Shown: one piece after another, positions 53,982 to 62,086 of the stretch
Layout of the letters: each line of letters starts with the position of its first letter
How positions within the stretch are numbered: the first letter of the stretch is position 1
Assembly (NCBI GenBank): GCA_002729525.1
Contig: PBYI01000053.1
Coordinates: forward strand, 1-64,000
DNA: 64,000 bases
DNA from: Nocardioides sp.
Lineage (GTDB): Bacteria; Actinomycetota; Actinomycetes; Propionibacteriales; Nocardioidaceae
Reading direction: 5' to 3'
Notes under the pieces: generated by a model
The model's database searches: none
What the model was told of the DNA's origin: nothing
Seen by the model: only the letters and a program-made list of their open reading frames with translations
Translations under genes and position numbers: made by a program

Positions 53982-54548
53982 TCAGGTTCGAGGGCGCTCG
54001 ACTCCTGCGGTGACGGATCGACCGATGAGGATCGTCTTGAACTTGCTGAACAGCTTTCGCGGTCGCGGCTCGCGTACCGCGGTGTCTTCTGCGAGGTTGT
54101 TGCGCCGTCGCGCTTCGAGCTCGAGGCGATGCCCCACTCGAATCGCTGGTTCGTCGAAGCCACTGGCCAGTCCCGCTGCGATAGCCATGGCTGCCCAGTC
54201 GTTGCGCGCGGTCGTGCGGACAGCGTGCGCGATGCCGTCGGTTGTCGGGTTCTCAGCCAGCTCGTCGATGACCATCCGCACGCCCCGGTAGGTCTCGCTG
54301 GCGTGCCGCCATGCCTCGATGACCATTTCCTTGCGGTCTTCGGGGTCGCCGACGAGTCCGCGTTCTAGTGAAGCAGTCAGGAGCGTGTGCCAGCGAAGCA
54401 GCAGGGCGTCCGCGAGGTCTTCGGGGTCGTGGAAGAAGGTGTCGATGGCGTCGATGTCGGTGGGGATCTGCCCGTCTTTGCGGGCCAGGATCTCCTCGGT
54501 CACGGCGTGGAGGACGCTGGCGCGGGTCGGCTTCGGGTGGTTCTTCAC
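53982..54548 (-). CDS. Divergent TetR-like regulator downstream of a P450 gene
   Basis: This 188-residue protein starts at the GTG at 54548, which has AGGGAG seven bases upstream. A GTG at 54593 inside the P450 gene is less likely. The C-terminal three quarters look TetR-like (LADALLLRWHTLLTASLERGL, EMVIEAWRHASETYRGVRMVIDELAENPTTDGIAHAVRTTARNDWAAMAIAAGLASGF). The N-terminal part (ASVLHAVTEEILARKDGQIPTDIDAIDTFFHDPEDL) is shorter and more acidic than a normal TetR DNA-binding region, so DNA binding is uncertain. It ends an operon with the truncated MMPL and the P450. Confidence 0.65.
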   Translation of the reverse strand: MKNHPKPTRASVLHAVTEEILARKDGQIPTDIDAIDTFFHDPEDLADALLLRWHTLLTASLERGLVGDPEDRKEMVIEAWRHASETYRGVRMVIDELAENPTTDGIAHAVRTTARNDWAAMAIAAGLASGFDEPAIRVGHRLELEARRRNNLAEDTAVREPRPRKLFSKFKTILIGRSVTAGVERPRT

Positions 54549-54559
54549 GAGGCGCTCCC

Positions 54560-55768
54560 TTACTTTGATGAGGGCGGCGCGGCGCTCGCCCACTGCACGG
54601 GCAGCGAGACGTAGCCGCGGATCGGACCGGAGCGAAGTCGGACCGCTGAGTTGAGGTCGACATCCCAGTCACGACGTCGGGCTAGGAGTGCCTGGAGAGC
54701 GATCTGTGCTTCGAGGCGTGCCAGGGCTGCGCCGAGGCAGAAGTGGATGCCCCGGCCGAAGGCGATCTGTCGTTCGGGGCGGCGGTTGATGTCGAAGTTG
54801 TCGGGGGCGGGGAAGGCGTGGTCGTCGCGGTTCGCGGATCCGAACAACAGCAGCACGGTGTCGCCGGTCTTCATGCGTTGGCCGTGTAGGTCCACCTGTC
54901 GGGTCAGGGTGCGCGCGAGGCCCTGGACCGGGGAGTCGTAGCGGAGCAGCTCCTCGACCGCGGCGGGAACGAGATCGGGATGATCCGCCAGCTGTCGACG
55001 GCTCTCGGGATGCTGGGCGAGTATGACGGCGCTGTTGGAGAGGAGGTTGGTGGTGGTTTCGTGCCCGGCGACGAGTAGCAGAAGGCAGAAGCCGAGGAGC
55101 TCCTCCTCGCTGAGGTAGGCACCGTCCACCTCGGCGTGGACGAGTGCTGTCATGAGGTCGTCTTGGGGGTGGGCACGTCGCTCGGCGAGGAACGCCGCGA
55201 AGTACTCGTAGAGCGCTGAGGCGGCGTCCAGTCCGGGGCCGAACTCTCCGCGGATGGGGCTGGACTGGATGAGGGTGGTGGACCAGGTTCGGAACCGGTC
55301 GCGATCGTTGCGCGGCACACCGAGCATGTCGGCGATGACGATGGCCGGGAGCGGTCCGGCGAACCCGGAGACGAAGTCCCAGGTCCCGGTGTCGGGAGCC
55401 TGGTCGAGGAGGTCGTCGACGAGGGCTTGGATGCGCGTCTCGAGTCCGGCGATGCGGCGCGGGGTGAAGGCCTTGCTGATGAGGCGGCGAAGCTGGGTGT
55501 GCCGGGGTGGGTCGCTCATGATGAGCATGGGCAGGAACAGCTCGGTCATGTCGACCCCGGGTGGGGTGGGGAAGATCCCGGACGCCGAGGAGTATGTCTC
55601 CGGGTCGAGCAGGGCCGCGGAGACGTCGTCGTAGCGGCTCAGCACCCAGGTGCTCGCCGCTGGCGACCAGAAGAGGGGAGCGTTCTCGCGCAACTCGCGG
55701 TAGACAGGGTAGGGGTCTTCGATCACCGCCGGGTCAAAGGGGCTGTAGGTCAGCTGTTGCTGGTTCAT
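54560..55768 (-). CDS. Cytochrome P450
   Basis: This 402-residue soluble class I P450 has the I-helix oxygen-activation motif LLLLVAGHETTTNLLSNS, the K-helix EELLRYDSPVQG (ExxR), a PERF-like region and the heme loop FGRGIHFCLGAALARLEAQ with the cysteine ligand. ATG 55768 overlaps the stop of the truncated MMPL gene (ATGA). The sequence resembles bacterial CYP107/CYP105-like hydroxylases. It needs external ferredoxin and reductase, and none are encoded here. The substrate is unknown. Context with exporter fragments and TetR suggests detoxification or a specialised-metabolite tailoring role. Confidence 0.93.
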   Translation of the reverse strand: MNQQQLTYSPFDPAVIEDPYPVYRELRENAPLFWSPAASTWVLSRYDDVSAALLDPETYSSASGIFPTPPGVDMTELFLPMLIMSDPPRHTQLRRLISKAFTPRRIAGLETRIQALVDDLLDQAPDTGTWDFVSGFAGPLPAIVIADMLGVPRNDRDRFRTWSTTLIQSSPIRGEFGPGLDAASALYEYFAAFLAERRAHPQDDLMTALVHAEVDGAYLSEEELLGFCLLLLVAGHETTTNLLSNSAVILAQHPESRRQLADHPDLVPAAVEELLRYDSPVQGLARTLTRQVDLHGQRMKTGDTVLLLFGSANRDDHAFPAPDNFDINRRPERQIAFGRGIHFCLGAALARLEAQIALQALLARRRDWDVDLNSAVRLRSGPIRGYVSLPVQWASAAPPSSK

Positions 55769-56388
55769 CGGGGGGTCCCCTCGGTTGTTGAGCTCGATGC
55801 CGGTGCGTCGGCCGTGTCGGCTGGTTGCGGTCTCGTGCCTGTTGTTGTCGGGTTCCGGTGTGGCCACCAGCTGCGTTCCTCGAACAGGGCGGCGCAGGCG
55901 GGGACGACCAGGGTGCGGACGATGAAGGTGTCCAGTAGCAGTCCTGATGCGACGGCGAACCCGGTCTGGGTGAGTGCCTCGACCGATGAGAACAGCAGCG
56001 CCACGAAGGTGGAGGCGAAGATGACGCCGGCGGCGGTGATGACGGTGCCGGTGGCGGTGACTGCGCGGGCGACCTCGCTACGGGTCAGGGCGAGCCCGCT
56101 TTCGCGCATCCGGCTCATCAGCAGGATGTTGTAGTCGGCTCCCACCGCGACCAGCAGCACGAACGTGATGACCGGCACGGTGAAGTGGATGTCCTGCCCG
56201 AGGAGGTGCTGGAAGACCAGTGTGGTCAGGCCGAGCGCGGCCGCACAGGAGACAACGACCGAGGCGAGCAGGTACAGCGGGGCCGCGAGTGCGCGCAGGG
56301 TGAGGATGAGGATGAGGAGGACTGCGGCAAGGACCACGATGAGGACGAGGACGGCGACCCAGATCGGACCCGAACCGGATGTAGCCAA
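55765..56388 (-). pseudogene. 5'-truncated MMPL transporter
   Basis: The frame encodes only the last ~205 residues of an MMPL exporter: five helices including VAVLVLIVVLAAVLLILIL, a VGADYNILLMSRMRE motif (the second-half GxDY element) and the ending CAALFEERSWWPHR. The first helix block and both large loops are absent. At about 56351 the MMPL sequence meets the N-terminal part of a P450 gene in a different frame. It still overlaps the intact P450 gene by ATGA. A TTG at 56388 could start translation, but the product would not be a complete transporter. Confidence 0.75.
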
Positions 56389-56593
56389 GCGTGTGGCCCA
56401 ACAACGGCAGACCCTGGTCGCCCCGCACCGCTGCCAGACCGCTGCCGGCCGGCGCCTCGGCCAGCGGCCGGACCGGCCAGGACCGACTCAGCGTGCGCAG
56501 CCCCTGATCCACTCGACCGGGCAGTCGCGTCAGCACGACCGAGGAAGTACGGCGCCGCAGGGGGCCTCGCAAGGGGGTGAGCAACGCGTTCAT
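56351..56593 (-). pseudogene. N-terminal fragment of a second cytochrome P450
   Basis: A frame starting at ATG 56593 encodes about 80 residues ending AAVRGDQGLPLLGHTLGYIR, then FGSDLGRR. This is the typical proline-rich start and first beta strand of a bacterial P450 (GLPLLGHTLxYIR). After this point the frame loses P450 resemblance, and the other frame becomes MMPL helices. A deletion or recombination has joined the two genes at about 56351. Confidence 0.6.
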
Positions 56594-56637
56594 CGAGTAG
56601 CTCCAGACGTCCGTGGGTCGTGCGCTCAATGGCCGGA

Positions 56638-56655
56638 CTCAGAGTTTGTACTGAG
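56638..56655. promoter_or_regulatory. Operator candidate upstream of TetR module copy 2
   Basis: CTCAG at 56638-56642 and CTGAG at 56651-56655 form a 5-bp inverted repeat with an AT-rich 8-base spacer. The stretch lies between the divergent P450 remnant and the TetR gene at 56734, in an AT-rich promoter region. Confidence 0.4.
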
Positions 56656-56733
56656 AGTTCAAGATAGAATTCTGATCCAGCAAAGGAATGACGTCAACCG
56701 TGGGTCTCAGAGGCCGAGGGAAGGGGAAGCGAA

Positions 56734-57357
56734 GTGCGACAGGTACCTGCCAAGCTGGCCAGCAAGCTCTACGGGGCGGCGGAGCTCATCGCCGAGCGCG
56801 GCCTGGCTGACGCCAAGGTCGACGAGATCGCCGACGCAGCCGGCATCCCGAAGGCCACGCTGTACTACTACTTCAGCGGCAAGGACGAGGTCCTGGCGTT
56901 CCTGCTGGCCGACATGCTCGAGCTGATCGCCGGCGAAGGCGGAACTGCGGCATCGGCCCCCGGCAGCGCTCGGGATCGCCTTGAGTCGGCGGTCGAGGCA
57001 CAGCTCGCAGTGATGCTCGATCATCCGGCCGTCTGCCGAGCCCTCGTCGGCGACCTGGGTCGCGCTACGCGCCTTCCGGAGCTCGCCGCAGCGTTACAGG
57101 AGGCATTCCACCGGCCCATCGCGAGCCTGCTTGCCGAAGGCGTCAGCGACGGCACCCTGCGGCCGGTGGAGGACCCGGGTGCAGTCGCGCTGAGCATCTT
57201 CGGTGCGATCACCGTGACCGGCCTCAGCGTCGCGGTCGAAGGATCGTCGAACGACTCGGCCACGGACGCTGCGCGCATCGCTGCTTCCATCTGCGACCTC
57301 ATGCTCAACGGCCTCGCCACGACTCCTGCGAACACAGGCCTGGAAGGGGACCGATGA
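56734..57357 (+). CDS. TetR-family regulator (module copy 2)
   Basis: This 207-residue regulator starts at a GTG at 56734 after GAAGGGGAAGCGA. The helix-turn-helix is ASKLYGAAELIAERGLADAKVDEIADAAGIPKATLYYYFSGKDEVLAF. The ligand domain has LESAVEAQLAVMLDHPAVCRALVGDLGRATRLPEL. It overlaps the downstream thioesterase gene by ATGA, the same layout as the TetR-thioesterase pair at 48211-49286. The two TetR proteins themselves are not obviously close relatives. Confidence 0.9.
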   Translation: MRQVPAKLASKLYGAAELIAERGLADAKVDEIADAAGIPKATLYYYFSGKDEVLAFLLADMLELIAGEGGTAASAPGSARDRLESAVEAQLAVMLDHPAVCRALVGDLGRATRLPELAAALQEAFHRPIASLLAEGVSDGTLRPVEDPGAVALSIFGAITVTGLSVAVEGSSNDSATDAARIAASICDLMLNGLATTPANTGLEGDR

Positions 57358-57851
57358 ACAGCATCCTTGGGAGCTGGGCGGACAAGTTCCGGCCGCACCC
57401 GGACGGCACCAAGCTTCCACCACACCACGGCCACTGCCTCGGCTGCGGACCCGACAACCCCCACGGGCACCACCTCGTGGTCCAACGCCGCGGCGAGGAG
57501 GTGCACGCCGTACACCGGTTCAGCGAACGCCACATGGGCGCTCCGGGCATCGCACACGGCGGCGCAGTGGCCACCGTCCTCGACGACCTGTTCGGCTTCC
57601 TGCTCTACCTGACCGGGACGCCGGCGGTAACCCGGCAGCTTGAAGTGCGCTACGACGCCCCCGTCATCCTCGGCACCGCCTACGAGCTTGCAGCGCGCGT
57701 CGTACGCGACGACGGCCGCAAGCTGTTCGTCGAAGCCGAGATGGCAGAGGCCGGCGGCACCGTGGTCGCCACTGCGTCAGCGCTGTTCCTCAAAGTGGAC
57801 ATAGCCCACTTCGACCGCGGCGCGCCGCCGGCCCCGGTCGACCCCGACTGA
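57354..57851 (+). CDS. PaaI-type hotdog thioesterase, copy 2
   Basis: This 165-residue hotdog protein resembles the 48211-48702 product closely. Both have HCLGCGPDN(P/H)HGHHL, GAPGIAHGGAVATVLDDL(F/L)GFLLYLTG, PAVTR, a (L/V)xY(L/D)(S/A)PV(L/I)LG block and VD(V/I)(T/A)HF near the end. The active-site His-Gly-Gly is intact. It probably hydrolyses an acyl-CoA under control of the coupled TetR regulator. Start ATG 57354 overlaps the TetR stop. Confidence 0.88.
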   Translation: MNSILGSWADKFRPHPDGTKLPPHHGHCLGCGPDNPHGHHLVVQRRGEEVHAVHRFSERHMGAPGIAHGGAVATVLDDLFGFLLYLTGTPAVTRQLEVRYDAPVILGTAYELAARVVRDDGRKLFVEAEMAEAGGTVVATASALFLKVDIAHFDRGAPPAPVDPD

Positions 57852-58078
57852 AGACACGATCGGTCAAGGAACCGCGGCGGCGGCCGCCCTCGTGACCGCC
57901 CGCACTGCCTGAAGGTCGTTGATCGTGCCGGGTTGCTCGGTTGGCTGCTGCAGCCATCGAGTCCGGGATGATTCGCGAGATCAGTCCGGGATGTCGTGGG
58001 ACCTGACTCCGCGGAGATCCATGAACCAGCACGTCAGCGCGCTGTCGTGGATGGCGCTGTGCGGAGAGGGCGGTGAGG
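57852..58078. other. Intergenic stretch between thioesterase copy 2 and idi
   Basis: I see no supported gene here. AGTCCGGGATG occurs twice (57960-57970 and 57983-57993). The minus strand has a short open stretch ending HDIPD that cannot be assigned. The stretch separates two convergent operons, but no strong terminator hairpin is evident. Confidence 0.4.
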
Positions 58079-58717
58079 CTAGCGTGGTTCGCCCATCCTG
58101 CTGTCGTCTTGAGCGGCGGGTGGGAGGGCGTCTTGCGTAGCGGCGACCGCGACAGCCGGGTCGGACGGGAGCTGCCGGACCTGCTCGCGGCACCAGGTCG
58201 AGACCTCGCGCGATCCTGACAGGACGGCGTCGCGGAAGGTGGACCAGGACTCCCAGCACGCGTCGGCAACCTCCTCGGGGTCGGGCCGCAGGGCCTCCGG
58301 GTTGACGACGCGGGCCGCGAAGACCGGGCACATCTCGTTCTCCACGATGCCGTCCTGCTCGGCGACGTAGCGGAAGGCCGGCAGCAGCAGCCGCAGATCC
58401 TCGACGTCGAGGCCGAGCTCCTGCCGCACCCGTCGGCGTACGGCGTCGTCGAGGGGTTCGCCGGGCGCCGGGTGGCCGCAGCAGGCATTGGTCCACACAC
58501 CGGCGAAGGTGCGCTTGTGCAATGCCCGACGGGTGATCAGGACGCGGTCGTCGTCGTCGAAGAGATAGCAGGAGAACGCCAGATGCAGCGGGGTGTCGGC
58601 GTGGTGGACCGACCGCTTGTCCGTGGTCCCGATGGCGTGGCCATCCTCGTCGAGGAGCACCACGGCCTCTGCCTGGGTGGGGGCGGCGCTTCCAGGGCTT
58701 CCGGGGACGGCGGTCAT
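58079..58717 (-). CDS. idi: Isopentenyl-diphosphate delta-isomerase (type I)
   Basis: This 212-residue Nudix-fold enzyme converts isopentenyl diphosphate to dimethylallyl diphosphate. It has the active-site Cys in TNACCGHPAPGE, the Nudix-like helix RRRVRQELGLD and the catalytic Glu in IVENEMCPVF, plus CWESWSTFRDAVL near the end. I use ATG 58717, which follows GAGGTGCCAAC and overlaps the stop of the 54-aa ORF upstream (ATGA). As the last gene of the carotenoid operon it supplies allylic precursor for geranylgeranyl diphosphate synthesis. Confidence 0.93.
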   Translation of the reverse strand: MTAVPGSPGSAAPTQAEAVVLLDEDGHAIGTTDKRSVHHADTPLHLAFSCYLFDDDDRVLITRRALHKRTFAGVWTNACCGHPAPGEPLDDAVRRRVRQELGLDVEDLRLLLPAFRYVAEQDGIVENEMCPVFAARVVNPEALRPDPEEVADACWESWSTFRDAVLSGSREVSTWCREQVRQLPSDPAVAVAATQDALPPAAQDDSRMGEPR

Positions 58718-58878
58718 GTTGGCACCTCGATCGGTCGGACGAGCTGATTGACGGCGACACTGAGCCGCGGGACGCGGCGCACCGAGCGGAAGGCCCGCGC
58801 CATGTCGAAGGGTGTCGATCCCTCGACGCCGATGTCGGTGCGCTGCATCGACTGGAAGCGGGTGGCCGCGGTGCTCAC
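58714..58878 (-). CDS. 54-aa ORF inside the carotenoid operon
   Basis: This small frame has start and stop both coupled to neighbours: its GTG at 58878 overlaps the crtYd stop and its TGA overlaps the idi start. It encodes VSTAATRFQSMQRTDIGVEG, then STPFDMARAFRSVRRVPRLS and VAVNQLVRPIEVPT. I do not recognise it. It is amphipathic and basic, with no membrane helix. It may be a genuine small protein or the remains of a larger gene, such as the lycopene elongase or methyltransferase found at this place in other clusters. Confidence 0.55.
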   Translation of the reverse strand: MSTAATRFQSMQRTDIGVEGSTPFDMARAFRSVRRVPRLSVAVNQLVRPIEVPT

Positions 58879-59243
58879 GCGGCCTCGCGCTCCTCGTCGC
58901 CGGTCCGCTGTGGCGCGGGCTCACGGGACCGCTGACCGAGCCACACCCACGCGGCGATCGAGGTGAGGACCAGGCCGAAGCCGAAGAGCAGGTCCTCGAC
59001 GGGCGCATAGAGAATGCGGCCCCCGCCGAGCCACACCACGCGGTCGCTGCCGACGATCGTATCGGGGTCGTACTGGACGATACGGCGTCCGGTCAGCCAG
59101 CCGTTGGTGAGCAGCTGGAAGAACACGATGATCGCGTAGGCCGACCACCAGTCTCGGGTGCTCGTGACGCGTGTGCGGGCGACCCATCTGTCGAGGACGA
59201 CGGCGAGCACCACTGCGAGCATCGCGAGGGCCATGTAGCTCAT
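58875..59243 (-). CDS. crtYd: Lycopene cyclase subunit, CrtYd type
   Basis: This 122-residue membrane protein with three helices is one half of the heterodimeric actinobacterial lycopene cyclase. Visible features are WWSAYAIIVFFQLLTNGWLTG, IVQYDPDTIVGS and the conserved APVEDLLFGFGLVL, the PxE(D/E) motif of this family. It is coupled by ATGA to crtYc upstream and by GTGA to the 54-aa ORF downstream. Together with CrtYc it should form rings on lycopene. Whether the ring is beta or epsilon cannot be settled by eye. Confidence 0.9.
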   Translation of the reverse strand: MSYMALAMLAVVLAVVLDRWVARTRVTSTRDWWSAYAIIVFFQLLTNGWLTGRRIVQYDPDTIVGSDRVVWLGGGRILYAPVEDLLFGFGLVLTSIAAWVWLGQRSREPAPQRTGDEEREAA

Positions 59244-59575
59244 CGCTCACCTCCTCGCAGGCCGCGTCGGCGGGCGACGGTGACGGCCTCGAAGGTGAGG
59301 ACGGACACGATGGGGATGACGACGAAGAACCCGATCTCCTCCAGCGGCAGTCCGGCGACGCGCGGCGGGAGGGTCTGGTCCTCGTCGAACCACCAGTGTC
59401 CGGCGTGGGTGGCGTAGAGGTCCCACAGCAGGAACGGGGTTCCGGCCAGCGCGATCGTCAGCAGCAGTCGGCGCGGTTGTCGCAGAACTGAGAGCCCGAA
59501 CGCAGGCACAAGCGGCAGTGTGCCGGCGAGGCAGAAGGCGAGCATGGCGACGTACGCCCAGTGGGGCCAGGTCAT
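59240..59575 (-). CDS. crtYc: Lycopene cyclase subunit, CrtYc type
   Basis: This 111-residue three-helix membrane protein has the family features: LLWDLYATHAGHWWFDEDQT and the PLEEIGFFVVIPIVSVLTFEA segment with the PxEE motif. It is the partner of the overlapping crtYd product. Such split cyclases are typical of high-GC Gram-positive bacteria. The gene begins 10 bp after the crtI stop codon. Confidence 0.9.
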   Translation of the reverse strand: MTWPHWAYVAMLAFCLAGTLPLVPAFGLSVLRQPRRLLLTIALAGTPFLLWDLYATHAGHWWFDEDQTLPPRVAGLPLEEIGFFVVIPIVSVLTFEAVTVARRRGLRGGER

Positions 59576-59585
59576 GAGGCGTCGC

Positions 59586-61205
59586 TCATCCGGTCACCGG
59601 AAGCACCGAGCGGTCACCGGCGAGCCGCTTGAGCACCAGCTCGGCGCTGATCAGGCACATCGGCAGTCCGACGCCCGGCACCGTGCTCGCGCCGGCGTAG
59701 AGAAGCCCGTCGACCTTGGCGGAGGTGTTGCGAGGCCGGAAGAACGCGCTCTGCCGGAGGGTGTGCTCGAGGCCGAGGGCGCCGCCCTGCCAGGCGTGGT
59801 AGCGGGTCGCGAAGTCCTGTGGGCCGATCGTGTGGCGCACCCGGATCCGCTCGCGCAGGTCGGGGATGCCGGCCCATGCGGCGACCTGGTCGATGGCCGC
59901 GTCGGCAGCGCGCTCGACCTGCGCCGATCCCGCCCCATCGTCACCGCCCGACCCGATCGAGACGTCGGCCGGCACCGGGACGAGGACGAAGAGGTTCTCG
60001 CAGTCGGCGGGCGCCACCGACGGGTCGGTAGCCGAAGGCTTGCAGACGTAGACCGACGCCGGTTCCGGCACGCGGGCCTCTGGGCCGAAGATGTCGCCGA
60101 AGTTGGCCCTCCAGTCGGAGGTGAAGAACAGCGAGTGGTGCGGGAGCTCGGGCAGCCGACCCGCGACGCCCAACATGGCCAGCACCGCGCCGGGACCGGG
60201 GGATCGGTCGCGCCACGCGGACTCTGGATGGGTCTGTAGCTCGCGCGGCAGCAGCGCGGTCTCGAGGTGGTGGAGGTCGGCCGCACCGACGACCACGTCG
60301 GCCATGACCGTACGCGGTCCCTCGGGGCCGCCGTGCTCGACCCCGGTGACAACCGACGTTCCGTTCCGCTTCGCCGTGAGGATTCTGGTGACTGGCGCGC
60401 CGGTACGAAGTCGGGCGCCGTGCTTCTCGGCAAGGTTCGCGATCACCTCGATGAGCCGGGTGAAGCCGCCCTGCGGGTAGAGGACGCGGTCGCCGAGGTC
60501 GAGCCTGCTCATCAGGTGGTACATGCTCGGGGCGCGGCTCGGCGACGAGCCGAGGAAGACCGCCGGGTAGCCCAGCACCTGCCGGATCCGCTCGTCCTCG
60601 AACCGCGACGCGACATGCTTCTCGAGTGAGCGCGTCAGCAGACGGCCCAACGCTGGCGCGCGCCTCACGATGTCGGGGTGGAGGAAGGCCGAGGGGGAGT
60701 CGAAGTTGCTGTAGAGAAAACGTCGGAGCGCGACGTCGTACGTCTGGCCCGCCGAGGCGAGGTAGGCGTCGAAACGCTCACCGGCGCCCGGCTCCAGCCG
60801 CTCGAAGAGGGCCCGATTGTGTTCGACGTCGGGACGGACGTCGACGGGGTCGCCGTGGCGCTCGAAGAACACCCGGTAGCTCGGGTCGAGCGTGACCAGG
60901 TCGAGCTCGGACTCGGCGGTCGTGCCGAGCAGCTCGAAGAAGTGGTCGAACACCTCGGGCATGAGGTACCACGAAGCTCCGGTGTCGAAGCGGAAACCGT
61001 CGCGCTCGACGCTGCCGACCCGGCCCCCGAGCTCGTCGTTCTTCTCCAGCAGCTCGACGCGGTGGCCGCGCGAGGCGAGCAGGGCCGCCGTCGCCAACCC
61101 GGCGATGCCGCCACCGATGACGACAACGTCGAGCGAAGACCCAGCCGGGGGTGACGTGACTCGGCGGCTACGCAGTCCGACCCTCACGCGTGACCTCCTC
61201 GTCAT
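59586..61205 (-). CDS. crtI: Phytoene desaturase
   Basis: This 539-residue flavoprotein has the N-terminal FAD-binding motif VVVIGGGIAGLATAALLASRGHRVELLEKNDELGGRVGS. It also has FDTGASWYLMPEVFDHFF, YPQGGFTRLIEVI, and the C-terminal TSAKVDGLLYAGASTVPGVGLPMCLISAELV typical of CrtI. It introduces double bonds into phytoene to give lycopene. Start ATG 61205 overlaps the crtB stop; a later start near the VTSPPAG segment is possible because the first ~15 residues are Arg-rich. Confidence 0.95.
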   Translation of the reverse strand: MTRRSRVRVGLRSRRVTSPPAGSSLDVVVIGGGIAGLATAALLASRGHRVELLEKNDELGGRVGSVERDGFRFDTGASWYLMPEVFDHFFELLGTTAESELDLVTLDPSYRVFFERHGDPVDVRPDVEHNRALFERLEPGAGERFDAYLASAGQTYDVALRRFLYSNFDSPSAFLHPDIVRRAPALGRLLTRSLEKHVASRFEDERIRQVLGYPAVFLGSSPSRAPSMYHLMSRLDLGDRVLYPQGGFTRLIEVIANLAEKHGARLRTGAPVTRILTAKRNGTSVVTGVEHGGPEGPRTVMADVVVGAADLHHLETALLPRELQTHPESAWRDRSPGPGAVLAMLGVAGRLPELPHHSLFFTSDWRANFGDIFGPEARVPEPASVYVCKPSATDPSVAPADCENLFVLVPVPADVSIGSGGDDGAGSAQVERAADAAIDQVAAWAGIPDLRERIRVRHTIGPQDFATRYHAWQGGALGLEHTLRQSAFFRPRNTSAKVDGLLYAGASTVPGVGLPMCLISAELVLKRLAGDRSVLPVTG

Positions 61206-62086
61206 TCGTGACCTCCCCAGAGCGCACCCGCGACGATCCGAAGCTTGACTCCACCCGGCACACGCACCCGCGATCGACGGATCTCCGACGGGGGTGTGCT
61301 TCGCAGGCGGGTGGACAGCTCAGTGAAGGTTCCATGCGCCGCGACCACGGCCCGGCGACTGCTCGGAGGTAACTGCTCGATCGCAGCGGCGGCAGCTACG
61401 AGGTCTCCGTCGAGGTCGTCGAGAAGACGATCACGGTCGCGTTCAGAGAAGGTGGCAACGTCGAGACCGGGAAAGTAGGCGCGCCCGAGCAGGTCGTGGT
61501 CCTCGGCCAGGTCACGCAGGAAGTTCAGCTTCTGGAATGCGGCTCCAAGCCGCCGCGCGCCGTTCGACAACCGCTCGTAGGCTGCTGCCGGATCTGACGG
61601 TCCGTCCGGTGCTGCGAGAAATGTCCGAAGGCACATAAGGCCCACCACCTCGGCAGAGCCGTACACATAGGTTCCGAGCGAGGCCGCGGTGTGCTCGCTG
61701 AGGCGCAGGTCCATCCGCATCGACTCGAAGAAGGGGGCCACGAGATCCTCGCGGATTCCCACCGACACAGCCGTGCGGGCGAACGCGTGGACGACCACAT
61801 TCCCGCTGTAGCCGACCTCGAGAGAGTGGTTCACGTCTTGCTCCAGCCAGTCGAGCATGCGCTCACGCGAGGCTCGACTGAGCCCGGGGTCGGGGTTGTC
61901 CACGATCTCGTCCGCGACCCTGACGAGCGCGTACACGTTTCGCACCTGACTGCGCACTGGTTGCGCCAGCAGTCGGGAGGCGAGCCCGAAGGAGCTGGAG
62001 TACCGGTGGATCACGAGGGCGGCGCTGCTCTCGGCGAGGCCGTCGTAGGGACTGTTGCTCCGATCTCGGCGCAGGTCCGGGTTCAT
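61202..62086 (-). CDS. crtB: Phytoene synthase
   Basis: This 294-residue squalene/phytoene-synthase-fold enzyme joins two geranylgeranyl diphosphates to phytoene. It has HRYSSSFGLASRLL, the first Asp-rich region VRVADEIVDNPD, YGSAEVVGLMCL and the second NFLRDLAEDHDLLGRAYFP. I use ATG 62086, overlapping the crtE stop (ATGA); the in-frame upstream start lies inside crtE. Length is normal for bacterial CrtB. Confidence 0.94.
   Translation of the reverse strand: MNPDLRRDRSNSPYDGLAESSAALVIHRYSSSFGLASRLLAQPVRSQVRNVYALVRVADEIVDNPDPGLSRASRERMLDWLEQDVNHSLEVGYSGNVVVHAFARTAVSVGIREDLVAPFFESMRMDLRLSEHTAASLGTYVYGSAEVVGLMCLRTFLAAPDGPSDPAAAYERLSNGARRLGAAFQKLNFLRDLAEDHDLLGRAYFPGLDVATFSERDRDRLLDDLDGDLVAAAAAIEQLPPSSRRAVVAAHGTFTELSTRLRSTPPSEIRRSRVRVPGGVKLRIVAGALWGGHE

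Noticed and set aside
50622..57851. Search for a transposase or integrase that could explain the debris
   Set aside because: No frame in this region shows transposase, integrase or resolvase motifs. The rearranged ends remain without an identified mobile element.
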